This document shows positions 1 to 7,920 of a stretch of DNA of 33,063 nucleotides, one piece after another. The stretch comes from an uncultured Mesonia sp. (GTDB taxonomy: Bacteria; Bacteroidota; Bacteroidia; Flavobacteriales; Flavobacteriaceae). Below the pieces are notes generated by a model. That model was not told the DNA's origin, made no database searches, and saw only the letters and a program-made list of their open reading frames with translations. The stretch covers positions 1 through 33,063 of the forward strand of contig CATQIB010000023.1 in the NCBI GenBank assembly GCA_958296185.1. The letters are read 5' to 3'. Both the position numbers and the translations under genes were made by a program. Every line of letters starts with the position of its first letter. Within the stretch, counting starts at the first letter, position 1.

Positions 1-555
1 AAAACCATTGAGAATGCTTTACCCCATAACCTGATTAAATCGAAGCAGAAAGATGCACTCTCTTGGCCCAAACCTGTTCATCGACTAGACAACCCAACAA
101 GCGGATTGCTGCTAGTTGCCAAAACCAAAAAAGCGCAACAGCTGCTTTCTTTAAATTTTGAACAAAAACAAATTTATAAGACCTACCAAGCCATTGTTAC
201 CGGTCGTTTTTATAAAGGAATTTGTTCTTTTGAGGCAATAGATTCTAAATCGGCTCGAACAGAAATTTGGAGAAAACAAATATTTCAGCAAAATGAAAAA
301 ACCTACAGTCTTTTACAATTGAACCCTATCACAGGAAGAACACACCAATTGAGGATACATCTCTCTAGACAAAACTTTCCCATTCTTGGCGATACTACTT
401 ATGGATGTCAACAAAATAATCTACAAAACGGATTGATGCTATGTTCAATTGGGTTAAGATTTACGCATCCAATTACAAATAGAAAATTAAATATTGAAGG
501 GGTTTTACCTAAACGATTTCGCCAATTCATAAAAAGATGTAACGTGCCAAATTAA
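1..555 (+). CDS. RluA-family RNA pseudouridine synthase (5' end cut by window)
   Basis: Isomerises uridine to pseudouridine in rRNA or tRNA in the cytoplasm. The reading frame is open from base 1, so the N-terminus lies outside the window; 184 residues are visible. The hallmark HRLDxxTSGLLL motif of the RluA family is at bases 79-114, and its aspartate (bases 88-90) is the catalytic residue of the family. Further on, the PITGRTHQLRIHL block (about bases 322-363) is the other conserved RluA signature. The frame ends at a TAA 87 bases before rpoN. The exact target (RluA, RluC, RluD or TruC-like) cannot be assigned from the visible part. In flavobacteria I recall asnS often sitting upstream of rpoN, so this neighbour differs from that arrangement. 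Confidence 0.9.
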   Translation, partial: KTIENALPHNLIKSKQKDALSWPKPVHRLDNPTSGLLLVAKTKKAQQLLSLNFEQKQIYKTYQAIVTGRFYKGICSFEAIDSKSARTEIWRKQIFQQNEKTYSLLQLNPITGRTHQLRIHLSRQNFPILGDTTYGCQQNNLQNGLMLCSIGLRFTHPITNRKLNIEGVLPKRFRQFIKRCNVPN

Positions 556-609
556 AACCGAAAGCTAAGCTTAACATAATTTTAGCGCTAGATCTGTTAA
601 ATAATTCGT

Positions 610-617
610 TATTTTTG
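610..617 (+). promoter_or_regulatory. -7 promoter element of rpoN
   Basis: TATTTTTG matches the Bacteroidota primary sigma factor -7 consensus TAnnTTTG. It ends 25 bases before the rpoN ATG, giving a predicted leader of about 20 bases. I see no clear -33 TTG at the expected distance. Confidence 0.5.
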
Positions 618-642
618 TAATAACCTATATTAACTTTTCTCT

Positions 643-2089
643 ATGCTAAAGCAGCAATTAAATTTAAAATTATCTCAAAAGCTATCTCCACAACAGATTC
701 AGCTTATGAAGTTGATTCAACTTCCTACTCAAGCTTTTGAGCAAAGGGTAAAACAGGAATTAGAAGACAATCCTGCTTTAGATAGTGGAAAAGAGGACCA
801 GGATAGTTTCGATGATGAATTTAAAAATGAAGAAGTTGAAAGCGATTCAGAAATTATAGAAACAGAATCAGAAATTGATGTAGATGAATATTTGAGTGAT
901 GATGAAATTCCCGATTATCGTACCCAAGCCAATAACTACAGTAAAGATGATGACGAGAAGACCATTCCCTATGCGTCTGGTGTATCTTTTTCGCAATACC
1001 TAAAAACTCAGTTACAAAGTTTTAGATTGAGTGAAGAAGAAAAGCAAATCGCAGAATTTTTGGTAGGCAGTGTAGATGAAAGCGGCTATATTAGACGGGA
1101 GACTATTGAGATTGTAGATGATTTAGCTTTTACCCAGAATATTTATACCGATGAAAAAACTGTTGAAAAAATTTTTCAAATAGGTTCATAAACTAGATCC
1201 TGCTGGTGTAGGAGCACGCAGTTTACAAGAAAGCTTATTAATACAATTAAAAAGAAAAAAGCCAACTGCAAGTACCGCCTTATCTATAGCTATAATTGAA
1301 GAAGCCTTTGAGCAATTTAGCAAAAGACATTACCAAAAACTTCTATCTAAGTTTTCAATTACAGAAGATGAATTAAGAGATGTAATAGATGAAGTTTCTC
1401 ATTTAAATCCCAAACCAGGGGGCTCATATGCTGGAAACAACCGTATTGTAGAACACGTGGTGCCCGATTTTACTAGAGTTGCAGCTTAGCTTAAATGCAG
1501 AAAGCACCCACTATGCACGTATCTAGAGAGTATAGTAATATGCTAAAAGGGCTATAAAGAAACCGACAAAAAAACCAGAAAGCAGAAAGATGCGGTCATG
1601 TTCATCAAACAAAAATTAGATGCTGCAAAATGGTTATTGAGGCGATTAGGCAACGTCAAGAAACGCTATTTGTAACGATGAATGCATATCATGCATCACC
1701 AGTACGAATATTTTATGACAGGAGACGAGAGAGACTTAAAACCAATGATTTTAAAAGACATTGCCGATAAGATTGGTATGGATGTTTCCTACTGTTAGTC
1801 GGGTAGCAAATTCTAAAATATGTTGACACCCCTTATGGCACAAAATTTGATTAAAGAGTTCTTTTCTGAATCTATGACAAATTCAGAGGGAGAAGAAGTT
1901 TCTACTTTAGAGATAAAAAAAATTCTACAAATTACCATTGAAAAAGAAGACAAAAAAAAAGCCTTTAACCGATGAGAAATTAGCCCAAAAATTTTAAAAG
2001 ACAAAGGCTATCCTATTGCGCGAAGAACGGTTGCAAAATACAGAGAGCAGTTAGATATTCCGGTGGCCCGTCTTCGCAAAGAGATTTAA
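643..2089 (+). pseudogene. rpoN: RNA polymerase sigma-54 factor RpoN, frame broken by many small indels
   Basis: RpoN directs RNA polymerase to -24/-12 promoters with AAA+ enhancer-binding activators. The first 182 codons are open and carry the glutamine- and leucine-rich region I (LKLSQKLSPQQIQLMKLIQL, residues 9-28) and an acidic linker. The frame is lost at the GG at 1183-1184; removing one G gives IVHKLDPAGVGARSL, a conserved core-binding segment. Later frame changes lie near 1481-1497, 1530, 1550, 1631, 1690, 1790, 1818, 1850 and 1960. Reading through them recovers HVSREYSNMLKGYKETD, DIADKIGMDVSTVSRV (the DNA-binding helix-turn-helix) and the RpoN box ARRTVAKYR (bases 2018-2044), ending at TAA 2087-2089. 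The protein content is well conserved and only the frame is damaged. I therefore suspect consensus errors, though a true pseudogene cannot be excluded. Confidence 0.85.
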
Positions 2090-2091
2090 TC

Positions 2092-2734
2092 TTGAAATTA
2101 TTCTTTAAATTCATAAGTGCTATTTTTCATCCTATATGGCTACCTCTTTTGGGTAGTGTCATTTATTTTTTTGTGACCCCTAGATATTTTGCCCGAGCCC
2201 ATTATCAAGGCTAAACTCCTAGGCGTATCTGTTTTAAGTATATTTTTACCCATTTGTATCTTTTTTCTACTTAAAAATCTAAAAATAGTCAGTAGCCTAC
2301 ATTTAAGGACCCACGCAGAAAGAAAAAATACCTCTAATGCTCTACATACTCATATTCATGAGCATCAAAAATTTTGTTATTCAGGATATTTCACAAACAG
2401 AATTATATTTTTACTTCTCCAATTGGATTTACGCGTGTTTAATCGCTTTATGCTTATGCTATTTTAAAAATAAAAGCCAGCTTACATCTTATGGGATGTA
2501 GCCTGCTCACAGGATTCGTGATAAGTGCCTCCCTGTTATACCAAAGTTCTTTTTATTGGCTTATCGGCGTTTGTATTATCTTAACGGGTTTAGTCGCTAC
2601 TGCTAGACTATATCTTAAAGCACATACTTCAAAACGAGTTACTTTGGGGTACTCTAGCTGGATTAGCCCCCCTACTCGTTTCTATTTTTTTACTTTTAAT
2701 TAAAGGATATAAAAAAGTAAGTCCACCACTTTAA
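2092..2734 (+). pseudogene. Conserved polytopic membrane protein, frame broken
   Basis: Begins with TTG two bases after the rpoN stop and is probably cotranscribed with it. The pieces, read across frame changes near 2190, 2310, 2475 and 2640-2655, give a single hydrophobic protein of about 210 residues with roughly six membrane segments. Recognisable stretches include FHPIWLPLLGSVIYFF, EPIIKAKLLGVSVL, LLTGFVISASLLY and LVATARLYLKAHT. At least two of the frame changes are an extra A in an A-run (AGAAAAAATACC, AATAAAAGCC). The 3' end is uncertain: a stop can be read at 2732-2734, or a little earlier if one more base is wrong, so it overlaps the 3' end of convergent porT by up to about 35 bases. 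From memory, a similar membrane protein lies between rpoN and porT in other flavobacteria. I do not know its function; a relation to PAP2-type phosphatases is only a guess. Confidence 0.65.
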
Positions 2735-3402
2735 GTGGATTCAATTTAACGGGAACATTTGAATCTATTCAAGCTGCCGTCAAAAAGGACTATTCAGGCT
2801 ATAATACACCGTAAAATTAAAGGTATTATACCCAAAAGTAAAACGTGAGACCATATCGTAAACGTTCCAGTTCTTCAAGGTTGTATTGCGCCAAACGAAT
2901 ATCCTCATATTCGGTTTTTATTTTTGAGTAGGTGAATATACCCTAAGCGTAAACCTCCATAGATTCTCCAGAATTTATAGCTAGCTGGAGTCGATGTTCG
3001 CCACCTAAGCTCTAAAGGCATTTCTACAAGATACAAACTAAGTCTATTACTATTATAACGCTCTAATTTGGTATAAAACCGGATTGGTTTGGGTTTCATC
3101 AATCAACAAATTAAATCCGTAAGAATTCGCAGACCAGCCTAAGCCCACACCCAAAGCGACATTTCTTCGTTTATTGATAGGCATATCGCGAATAAACCCA
3201 AAGTTTAACCCGCCAGAGAAGCCAGACTGCCTAATCCCTTTAGGTCTGTTTATAAAAGATTAAAACCAAGACCCGCATAAAACTGATCTTCTCGGTAAAG
3301 ACTATCTATGCTAGTAGTATCGATAACGGCCTCCACTTCCTGGCCCGTTAAAGATAAAATAGAACCAAGAAAAACTAACAATAAAACAAGGTATGTCTTC
3401 AT
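2700..3402 (-). pseudogene. porT: PorT-family outer membrane protein of type IX secretion, frame broken
   Basis: PorT is an outer membrane beta-barrel protein needed for type IX secretion, and for gliding in flavobacteria that glide. Translation starts at the ATG at 3402 with a signal peptide (MKTYLVLLLVFLGSILSLTG). It runs 50 codons to an in-frame stop at 3250-3252, where one A appears to be missing (FNLL then INRPKGI). Downstream pieces give the family-like SGFSGGLNFGFIRDMPINKRRNVALGVGLG, then LVEMPLELRWRTSTP with YKFWRIYGGLRLGY, and finally NPLKVGLTFYI near the TAA at 2700-2702. The implied length of about 234 residues suits the family. At least four indels are needed, in the same damaged block as rpoN. 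The gene is read towards rpoN, downstream of the exb cluster but separated from it by a terminator. Confidence 0.75.
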
Positions 3403-3419
3403 AGACCTAAATTAGCTAA

Positions 3420-3452
3420 AAAAGACCGCTTTTTAAAAAAAAGCGGTCTTTT
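3420..3452 (-). terminator. Rho-independent terminator of the exbB-exbD operon
   Basis: A perfect 15-bp stem (AAAAGACCGCTTTTT paired with 3438-3452) closes a 3-base loop, with T-rich sequence after it on the minus strand. It lies 25 bases past the stop of the last exbD gene and just before the porT start, so it separates the two transcripts. Confidence 0.85.
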
Positions 3453-3477
3453 AAAATGATTAAAATAACAACAACAA

Positions 3478-3960
3478 TTATTGCATGTTTTTTATAGCTT
3501 CACCATTCTTGGTGGTGTAATTTACGCGATAAGCCTCTGCTTTTCTCAACTCATACTTAATATCTGATACCAGCCCCATTCCTGTTTCTGCATCTATCTT
3601 TAGAGAGGTTGTTAATAAACCTTGTAGCTCTTCACGTTTAGACTCACGCTCCTCGATAATAAATTGCTGTATATCGTTTACATCAGCAAATTTATCATTC
3701 AATTGTATACGCGCTTCTTTACCAAATTGTTTCTGGTAACGCTCACTAGGTTTACCAGCATAAATATACATTACCAAATCTTTCTTTTCTAGTTTCTCAG
3801 TTTGGTCAGCAAACGGTAGTCTATTTTCTACCATAAGTGTATTTTGACGCATAACTGTTGCCACCATAAAGAAGAAAAGCAACATAAAAACAATATCAGG
3901 CAAAGATGCTGTAGATATCGCTGGTAAATCTCCGCTCTTTTTCTTTTTAAATTTAGACAT
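3478..3960 (-). CDS. exbD: ExbD/TolR-family protein (second copy)
   Basis: Subunit of an ExbB/ExbD-type proton-driven motor of the inner membrane; 160 residues, close to the family norm. After a short basic cytoplasmic tail (MSKFKKKKSGD) comes a single membrane helix (about residues 20-40) that opens with LPDIVF; its aspartate D22 is at the position of the proton-carrying aspartate of ExbD/TolR. The rest is a periplasmic domain. It lies 19 bases after the first exbD and closes the operon, followed by a strong terminator. Paired, divergent exbD genes are common in Bacteroidota. Which TonB or other partner it serves cannot be read from the sequence. Confidence 0.88.
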   Translation of the reverse strand: MSKFKKKKSGDLPAISTASLPDIVFMLLFFFMVATVMRQNTLMVENRLPFADQTEKLEKKDLVMYIYAGKPSERYQKQFGKEARIQLNDKFADVNDIQQFIIEERESKREELQGLLTTSLKIDAETGMGLVSDIKYELRKAEAYRVNYTTKNGEAIKNMQ

Positions 3961-3979
3961 AATTTAATTTTTAGGTCTT

Positions 3980-4582
3980 TTATTCTCTTTCTTTAGGCTC
4001 TGCTTCAGATAAGTTTAAAGGAAACATTTCACGTATTTGCTTGATCTGTTCTTCTAACTTTTCTTTATTTCCCCTATATTGAGAATCATTGAAATCTTTT
4101 TCCATCTGGATAAAAGACTTCCCAAACAAACGATTGGCTTCTCGGTTTCTCAAATAGTTAAAAGCTGCAACGAGCTCATTTTGCACGGCGATATAAGCGC
4201 CATATTCAGTCTCTCTATCGTTCTGCAAAGAGATCACCGCTTTAAGCGGATTATCTGATGATGCTGGATCTTTTGCTCCTTGGCAATAATTACAATCGCC
4301 TCCACCATTATCTAAAAAGTCTATTGCCGCCTGTCTTAAATCTTTAAGTTCCATACGCTCGTCTTCGACAAGCAATTCTTCATTTTGATTTATTAACACG
4401 ATAAAGATGTTTTTCTCTTTACGCGGTGGCGGATCTTCAGGCTGTTCTTCTATAGGTGGCAATTTACTATTGATACCAGTATCTGTTTCGATGGTTGTTG
4501 TTACCAAGAAAAAGATAAGCAGCAAGAAGGCAATATCTGCCATTGATCCTGCATTCACTTCTGGTGCACTTCTTTTTGCCAT
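3980..4582 (-). CDS. exbD: ExbD/TolR-family protein (first copy, with CxxC insertion)
   Basis: Inner membrane motor subunit of 200 residues, longer than typical ExbD (about 140). The membrane helix (about residues 14-31, MADIAFLLLIFFLVTTT) carries D16 at the conserved proton-relay position. A proline- and acid-rich linker follows (about residues 42-56). The periplasmic domain contains an extra loop with C97-N-Y-C100 (bases 4283-4294) just before the conserved KAVISLQNDR strand. The C-terminal 60 residues are charged and probably helical. It lies 10 bases after the small membrane protein gene and 19 before the second exbD, within one operon. The cysteine pair faces the periplasm and could form a disulfide or bind metal; that part is inference. 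Confidence 0.88.
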   Translation of the reverse strand: MAKRSAPEVNAGSMADIAFLLLIFFLVTTTIETDTGINSKLPPIEEQPEDPPPRKEKNIFIVLINQNEELLVEDERMELKDLRQAAIDFLDNGGGDCNYCQGAKDPASSDNPLKAVISLQNDRETEYGAYIAVQNELVAAFNYLRNREANRLFGKSFIQMEKDFNDSQYRGNKEKLEEQIKQIREMFPLNLSEAEPKERE

Positions 4583-4592
4583 AAGGTTTAGA

Positions 4593-5000
4593 TTACTTGA
4601 TTAATTTTTTGATTCCTGAATAGATCATTGCTCCAATAGCAATGGCTGCTAAAATGTAAAAGGTTCTCAGTCCTGCACCAATCCATTGCGATTGGTTGGC
4701 TGATAACATTTCACCATTTTTCATTTGGGTAGCGGTTCCTTCAGATAAAAAGTAAGCAATAAGTACCACAACGGCAAATGAGCCAATAGCAATCAACGTA
4801 CTTTTAACATTTCCAGTAAATAGGTCTTTTAAAACAAAGACCAGCACCAATAACAAGATGATACCAAAAACAGCATAGGCAATGGTCATCAATGGTTGCA
4901 CAAGAGACTCGTCTCCTGTTGAGAACAACCATATCCCCATTACTAATGCAATAGCACCTAGTATTAGTGATACAATTTTTAATATTTTATGTATAATCAT
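4593..5000 (-). CDS. Small membrane protein encoded between exbB and exbD
   Basis: 135 residues with about four membrane helices (roughly residues 9-27, 37-60, 69-86 and 110-128) and short charged loops. I do not recognise a named domain. It sits 23 bases after exbB and 10 bases before the first exbD on the same strand, so it is almost certainly cotranscribed. From memory, a small integral membrane protein in this position recurs in flavobacterial exb clusters, which makes an accessory or stabilising role in the motor complex plausible. The sequence alone does not show it. The start is the first ATG after the exbB stop and is followed by a typical basic-then-hydrophobic N-terminus (MIIHKILKIV). 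Confidence 0.75.
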   Translation of the reverse strand: MIIHKILKIVSLILGAIALVMGIWLFSTGDESLVQPLMTIAYAVFGIILLLVLVFVLKDLFTGNVKSTLIAIGSFAVVVLIAYFLSEGTATQMKNGEMLSANQSQWIGAGLRTFYILAAIAIGAMIYSGIKKLIK

Positions 5001-5023
5001 TACAATTGATTTATTTGAGGTTA

Positions 5024-5818
5024 TTACTTTCTTCTTTTGTAATCTACAAGAATATCGATTAATGTGATCGAAGCATCTTCCATATCATTCACAATGCTAT
5101 CAATCTTTGCAATAATGTAGTTGTAAAAAATCTGAAGAATAATAGCCACAATAAGTCCAAATACAGTAGTTAACAAAGCTACTTTAATACCTCCAGCTAC
5201 TAGTGAGGGCTGCATATCTCCCGCTGCTTCAATCTTATCAAAAGCTTGAATCATACCTATTACAGTACCCATAAAACCTAACATTGGTGCCAGAGCGATA
5301 AATAAAGAAACCCAAGATACGTTCTTCTCTAATTGTCCCATTTGCACTCCTCCATAAGCTACAACGGCTTTCTCTGCTGCATCTGTACTTTCATCTGCAC
5401 GATCTAATCCTTGGTAATAAATAGAGGCTACAGGACCTTTTGTGTTTCTACAAACCTCTTTAGCTGCTTCAATGCCACCGCTATTTAAAGCATCTTCAAC
5501 ATTTTGAGCTAATTTCTTTGAGTTTGTGGTTGAAAGATTTAAGTAAATAATTCTTTCGATAGCTATGGCTAAACCTAAAATCAAACATAAAAGAACGATA
5601 CCCATAAATCCGGCACCACCTTCTATAAATCGTTTCTTAAGCTCTTGATGAAAACCTAAAGACTCTTTTTCTTCGGTCGCACCAGCATTTGCGCCATCAT
5701 CTTCTTGAACAATCGTTACATTTGCTGTAAAAGCATTTACATTGCTTGTCGCGTTTGCAGTTAAACCTCCAAATACCATAATGGCTGCGATGACAAGGAT
5801 TGAGAATAATCTTTTCAT
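5024..5818 (-). CDS. exbB: MotA/TolQ/ExbB proton channel family protein
   Basis: Forms the inner membrane pentameric channel that, with ExbD, converts proton motive force into motion of TonB-like partners. 264 residues. The first 23 or so look like a signal peptide or extra helix (MKRLFSILVIAAIMVFGGLTANA), a feature of Bacteroidota ExbB. A helix follows at about residues 72-90, and a conserved C-terminal pair at about 168-190 and 210-235. The family motif region ALAPMLGFMGTVIGMI is clear. It is the first gene of a four-gene operon (exbB, membrane protein, exbD, exbD). Its upstream region has TATCTTTA (5852-5859, minus), one mismatch from the -7 consensus, so I do not annotate that as a promoter. 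The role could be TonB-dependent uptake or another envelope task. Confidence 0.92.
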   Translation of the reverse strand: MKRLFSILVIAAIMVFGGLTANATSNVNAFTANVTIVQEDDGANAGATEEKESLGFHQELKKRFIEGGAGFMGIVLLCLILGLAIAIERIIYLNLSTTNSKKLAQNVEDALNSGGIEAAKEVCRNTKGPVASIYYQGLDRADESTDAAEKAVVAYGGVQMGQLEKNVSWVSLFIALAPMLGFMGTVIGMIQAFDKIEAAGDMQPSLVAGGIKVALLTTVFGLIVAIILQIFYNYIIAKIDSIVNDMEDASITLIDILVDYKRRK

Positions 5819-5881
5819 TACTTGTTGTCTTAATTAATTATTATTAAAGTTTAAAGATATAAATTATTTTTTAAAAAAAAG

Positions 5882-5969
5882 CAGAGAGGAAGGGATTCGA
5901 ACCCTCGATACGCTTTTGACGTATACACACTTTCCAGGCGTGCGCCTTCGACCACTCGGCCACCTCTCT
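5882..5969 (-). tRNA. tRNA-Ser (anticodon GGA)
   Basis: A complete cloverleaf reads on the minus strand: acceptor stem AGAGAGG paired with CCTCTCT, a D arm with GCCGAGTGG, an anticodon loop CTGGAAA giving GGA (serine UCC/UCU), the long variable arm expected for tRNA-Ser, and a T arm GAGGGTTCGAATCCCTT. The discriminator is G. CCA is not encoded. A run of eight T follows on the minus strand and probably ends the transcript. Confidence 0.95.
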
Positions 5970-6037
5970 TCACACTCTTCATTAAAGGTCAGCAAATAAC
6001 AAAAAAAAATTAAGCCAAAAAAGAAACTTAACAAATT

Positions 6038-7069
6038 TTACATCATTTCGCCTCGAATAGCGGTTTCAAAAATAGTTTTGAATACGGTAGGAGACAGATT
6101 TTTACTCAACAAATACATGGCCTTTGCAACGGCTGCTTCTGTAGTGATATCTTTTCCTGAAATAACACCAATCTTCTCTAATCGAGTGCTTGTTGCATAC
6201 AATCCCATATTTACCGAACCCCCGATACATTGAGTTACATTGATAATTTTTAACCCCCTAGCAATATGGTCGCTTAGTAACCTTATAAACCAATCTTCGC
6301 TAAAAGCATTTCCTGCTCCATAGGTTTCTAAAATAACGGCTTTTATATGTGGAGCATCCAACAAATAAGCTAGCGTCTTTGGATGCAAACCTGGAAAAAT
6401 TTTAATCACTAGCACATTTTCATCAAGCTCTTTATGCACTATAAGATCTTTTTTATAGTTAGCTTGTTTTAATTTAGGTTTATTAATGGTAAGATTAACA
6501 CCAGATTCAGCTAAAGCTGGATAGTTTAAGGATGCAAAAGCTTGAAAGTGCTCGGCGTTTATTTTGGTAGTTCTATTTGCTCTATAAAGTTTGTATTCAA
6601 AATATAGTCCTACCTCTGTAATTACACTTTTATTGGCCTTCCTTAATCCAGCTAATTGTATTGAGGTAATCAAATTTTCTTTGGCATCAGTTCGCAAATC
6701 CCCTATGGGTAACTGAGAACCTGTAAAGATTATAGGCTTATTTAGATTTTCTAACATAAAGCTAAGTGCCGATGCCGTATAAGACATTGTATCACTACCG
6801 TGTAGCACTACAAACCCATCGAACTTAGTGTAAGCTCCCTCTATGATCTCAGCTAATTTACGGTAATACCCAACATTCATATCTGAGGAGTCAATCGGGT
6901 TTTCAAAACTATAGGTTTCTATTTGATGTTCTAAAAGTTTTAGCTCTGGTATATTGGCCAGCAGGTCGTCAAAATTAAAGGCTTTTAGCGCCCCGGTTTC
7001 AAAATCTTTAATCATCCCGATTGTACCGCCCGTATAAACTAGAAGTATTTTAGCTGAATTCTGATGCAT
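6038..7069 (-). CDS. ansA: Type I L-asparaginase
   Basis: Hydrolyses L-asparagine to aspartate and ammonia. 343 residues, matching the E. coli AnsA length; no signal peptide, so cytoplasmic. The N-terminal VYTGGTIGM (residues 11-19) holds the nucleophilic threonine T13. HGSDTMSYTAS (90-100) carries the second catalytic Thr-Asp pair T94/D93. ETYGAGNAFS and TQCIGGSVNMG in the C-terminal half are conserved in type I enzymes. The ATG shares one base with the tatD stop (TAATG), so translation is probably coupled to tatD, and the two form an operon. The gene ends 68 bases before the tRNA-Ser, with an A/T-rich run but no clear hairpin between. Confidence 0.93.
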   Translation of the reverse strand: MHQNSAKILLVYTGGTIGMIKDFETGALKAFNFDDLLANIPELKLLEHQIETYSFENPIDSSDMNVGYYRKLAEIIEGAYTKFDGFVVLHGSDTMSYTASALSFMLENLNKPIIFTGSQLPIGDLRTDAKENLITSIQLAGLRKANKSVITEVGLYFEYKLYRANRTTKINAEHFQAFASLNYPALAESGVNLTINKPKLKQANYKKDLIVHKELDENVLVIKIFPGLHPKTLAYLLDAPHIKAVILETYGAGNAFSEDWFIRLLSDHIARGLKIINVTQCIGGSVNMGLYATSTRLEKIGVISGKDITTEAAVAKAMYLLSKNLSPTVFKTIFETAIRGEMM

Positions 7070-7845
7070 TATTTATAATTTTTAAAAACAGACCTAGCAT
7101 TCCTCGTGGTTATTTCCGCCACTTCTTCTAGGCTTAAATTGTAAATATCGGCCAATTTTTGAGCAATATAAATTAAATAACTGCTTTCATTTCGCTTTCC
7201 GCGGAATGGTTTGGGGCTTAGGTATGGTGAATCGGTTTCTAAAACCATGTGATCGATAGACAATTGATTTAAAAACTGATCAATTTTTCCGTTCTTAAAA
7301 GTAAGCACTCCACCTATTCCTAATTTCATATTGAAAGAAATTGCCCGTTTAGCTTGCTCCAAAGTGCCAGTAAAGCAATGAAAAATTCCGTAAAGATTTT
7401 CAGACTTTTCTTCTTCTAACACCTCAAAAACCTCATCAAAAGCTTCTCGACAATGAATAACAATAGGTAGCTTTTTTTCTTTAGCCCATTGTATTTGAAT
7501 ACGAAAACAATCTTGTTGCAAACTACAAGTTGACTTATCCCAATATAGATCTACTCCTATTTCACCTATTGCACAAAAATCACGCAGTTCAAGTTGTTTT
7601 TTTACATGCGCCAATTCAGTTTTAAAGGACTCTGGCTTAACCGAAGTGGGGTGAAGACCCATCATTAAGTGCATCGCCTTGGGGTAGCGACGCTGAAGAT
7701 TATACATTGCTTGGGTAGTTTCAGAATCTATGGCCGGTAAATAAAAAGATTTCACTCCGGCATCTAAAGCACGACTTATCATTTGATCCTGATCTTCTTT
7801 AAAAGCTTCGCTATATAAATGGGTATGCGTATCTACAAAATGCAT
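7069..7845 (-). CDS. tatD: TatD-family metal-dependent hydrolase (DNase)
   Basis: TIM-barrel phosphohydrolase of the TatD family, whose members act as metal-dependent DNases in the cytoplasm. 258 residues, the usual length. Metal ligands are visible: H7 and H9 in DTHTHL, E95 in GEIGVDLYWD, H131 in VIHCREA, H156 in IFHCFTG and D205 in LETDSPYLSPKPFRG. The ATG at 7845 lies about 29 bases from a TAGTTTTG -7 box on the same strand. It is the first gene of a two-gene operon with asparaginase (one-base overlap) and is divergent from the protease gene at 7921. Confidence 0.93.
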   Translation of the reverse strand: MHFVDTHTHLYSEAFKEDQDQMISRALDAGVKSFYLPAIDSETTQAMYNLQRRYPKAMHLMMGLHPTSVKPESFKTELAHVKKQLELRDFCAIGEIGVDLYWDKSTCSLQQDCFRIQIQWAKEKKLPIVIHCREAFDEVFEVLEEEKSENLYGIFHCFTGTLEQAKRAISFNMKLGIGGVLTFKNGKIDQFLNQLSIDHMVLETDSPYLSPKPFRGKRNESSYLIYIAQKLADIYNLSLEEVAEITTRNARSVFKNYK

Positions 7846-7873
7846 GAATTTTATTTTAGGTAATCTGATGTTG

Positions 7874-7881
7874 CAAAACTA
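7874..7881 (-). promoter_or_regulatory. -7 promoter element of tatD-ansA
   Basis: On the minus strand this reads TAGTTTTG followed by C, matching TAnnTTTG(C). A possible -33 TTTG lies at 7907-7910, 25 bases away, slightly farther than usual. It is interleaved with the divergent promoter at 7898-7905. Confidence 0.5.
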
Positions 7882-7897
7882 ATTTAAATTCTTCGGC

Positions 7898-7905
7898 TAT
7901 CTTTG
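7898..7905 (+). promoter_or_regulatory. -7 promoter element of the aspartyl protease gene
   Basis: TATCTTTG followed by C matches the Bacteroidota -7 element; a TTG at 7871-7873 is a possible -33 box, 24 bases away. The element contains the only upstream alternative start codon (TTG 7903), so translation must begin at the ATG at 7921. Confidence 0.55.
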
Positions 7906-7920
7906 CCAAAAAACGAAAGA

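Noticed and set aside
1183..1192. Programmed frameshift in rpoN
   Set aside because: No slippery heptamer with a stimulatory structure is apparent, many further indels follow, and the two neighbouring genes are damaged in the same way.
1813..2004. 63-codon open frame on the minus strand
   Set aside because: It is antisense to the DNA-binding part of rpoN, which is recognisable on the plus strand.
2189..2703. Two apparently separate small genes (92 and 70 codons)
   Set aside because: They are pieces of one membrane protein split by homopolymer indels; the hydrophobic segments join up when the frame is corrected.
7195..7206. TTCCGCGGAA resembling the core of the palindrome at 30158
   Set aside because: It is only the ten-base centre, lies in the coding sequence of tatD (RGKRN region) and lacks the outer arms.
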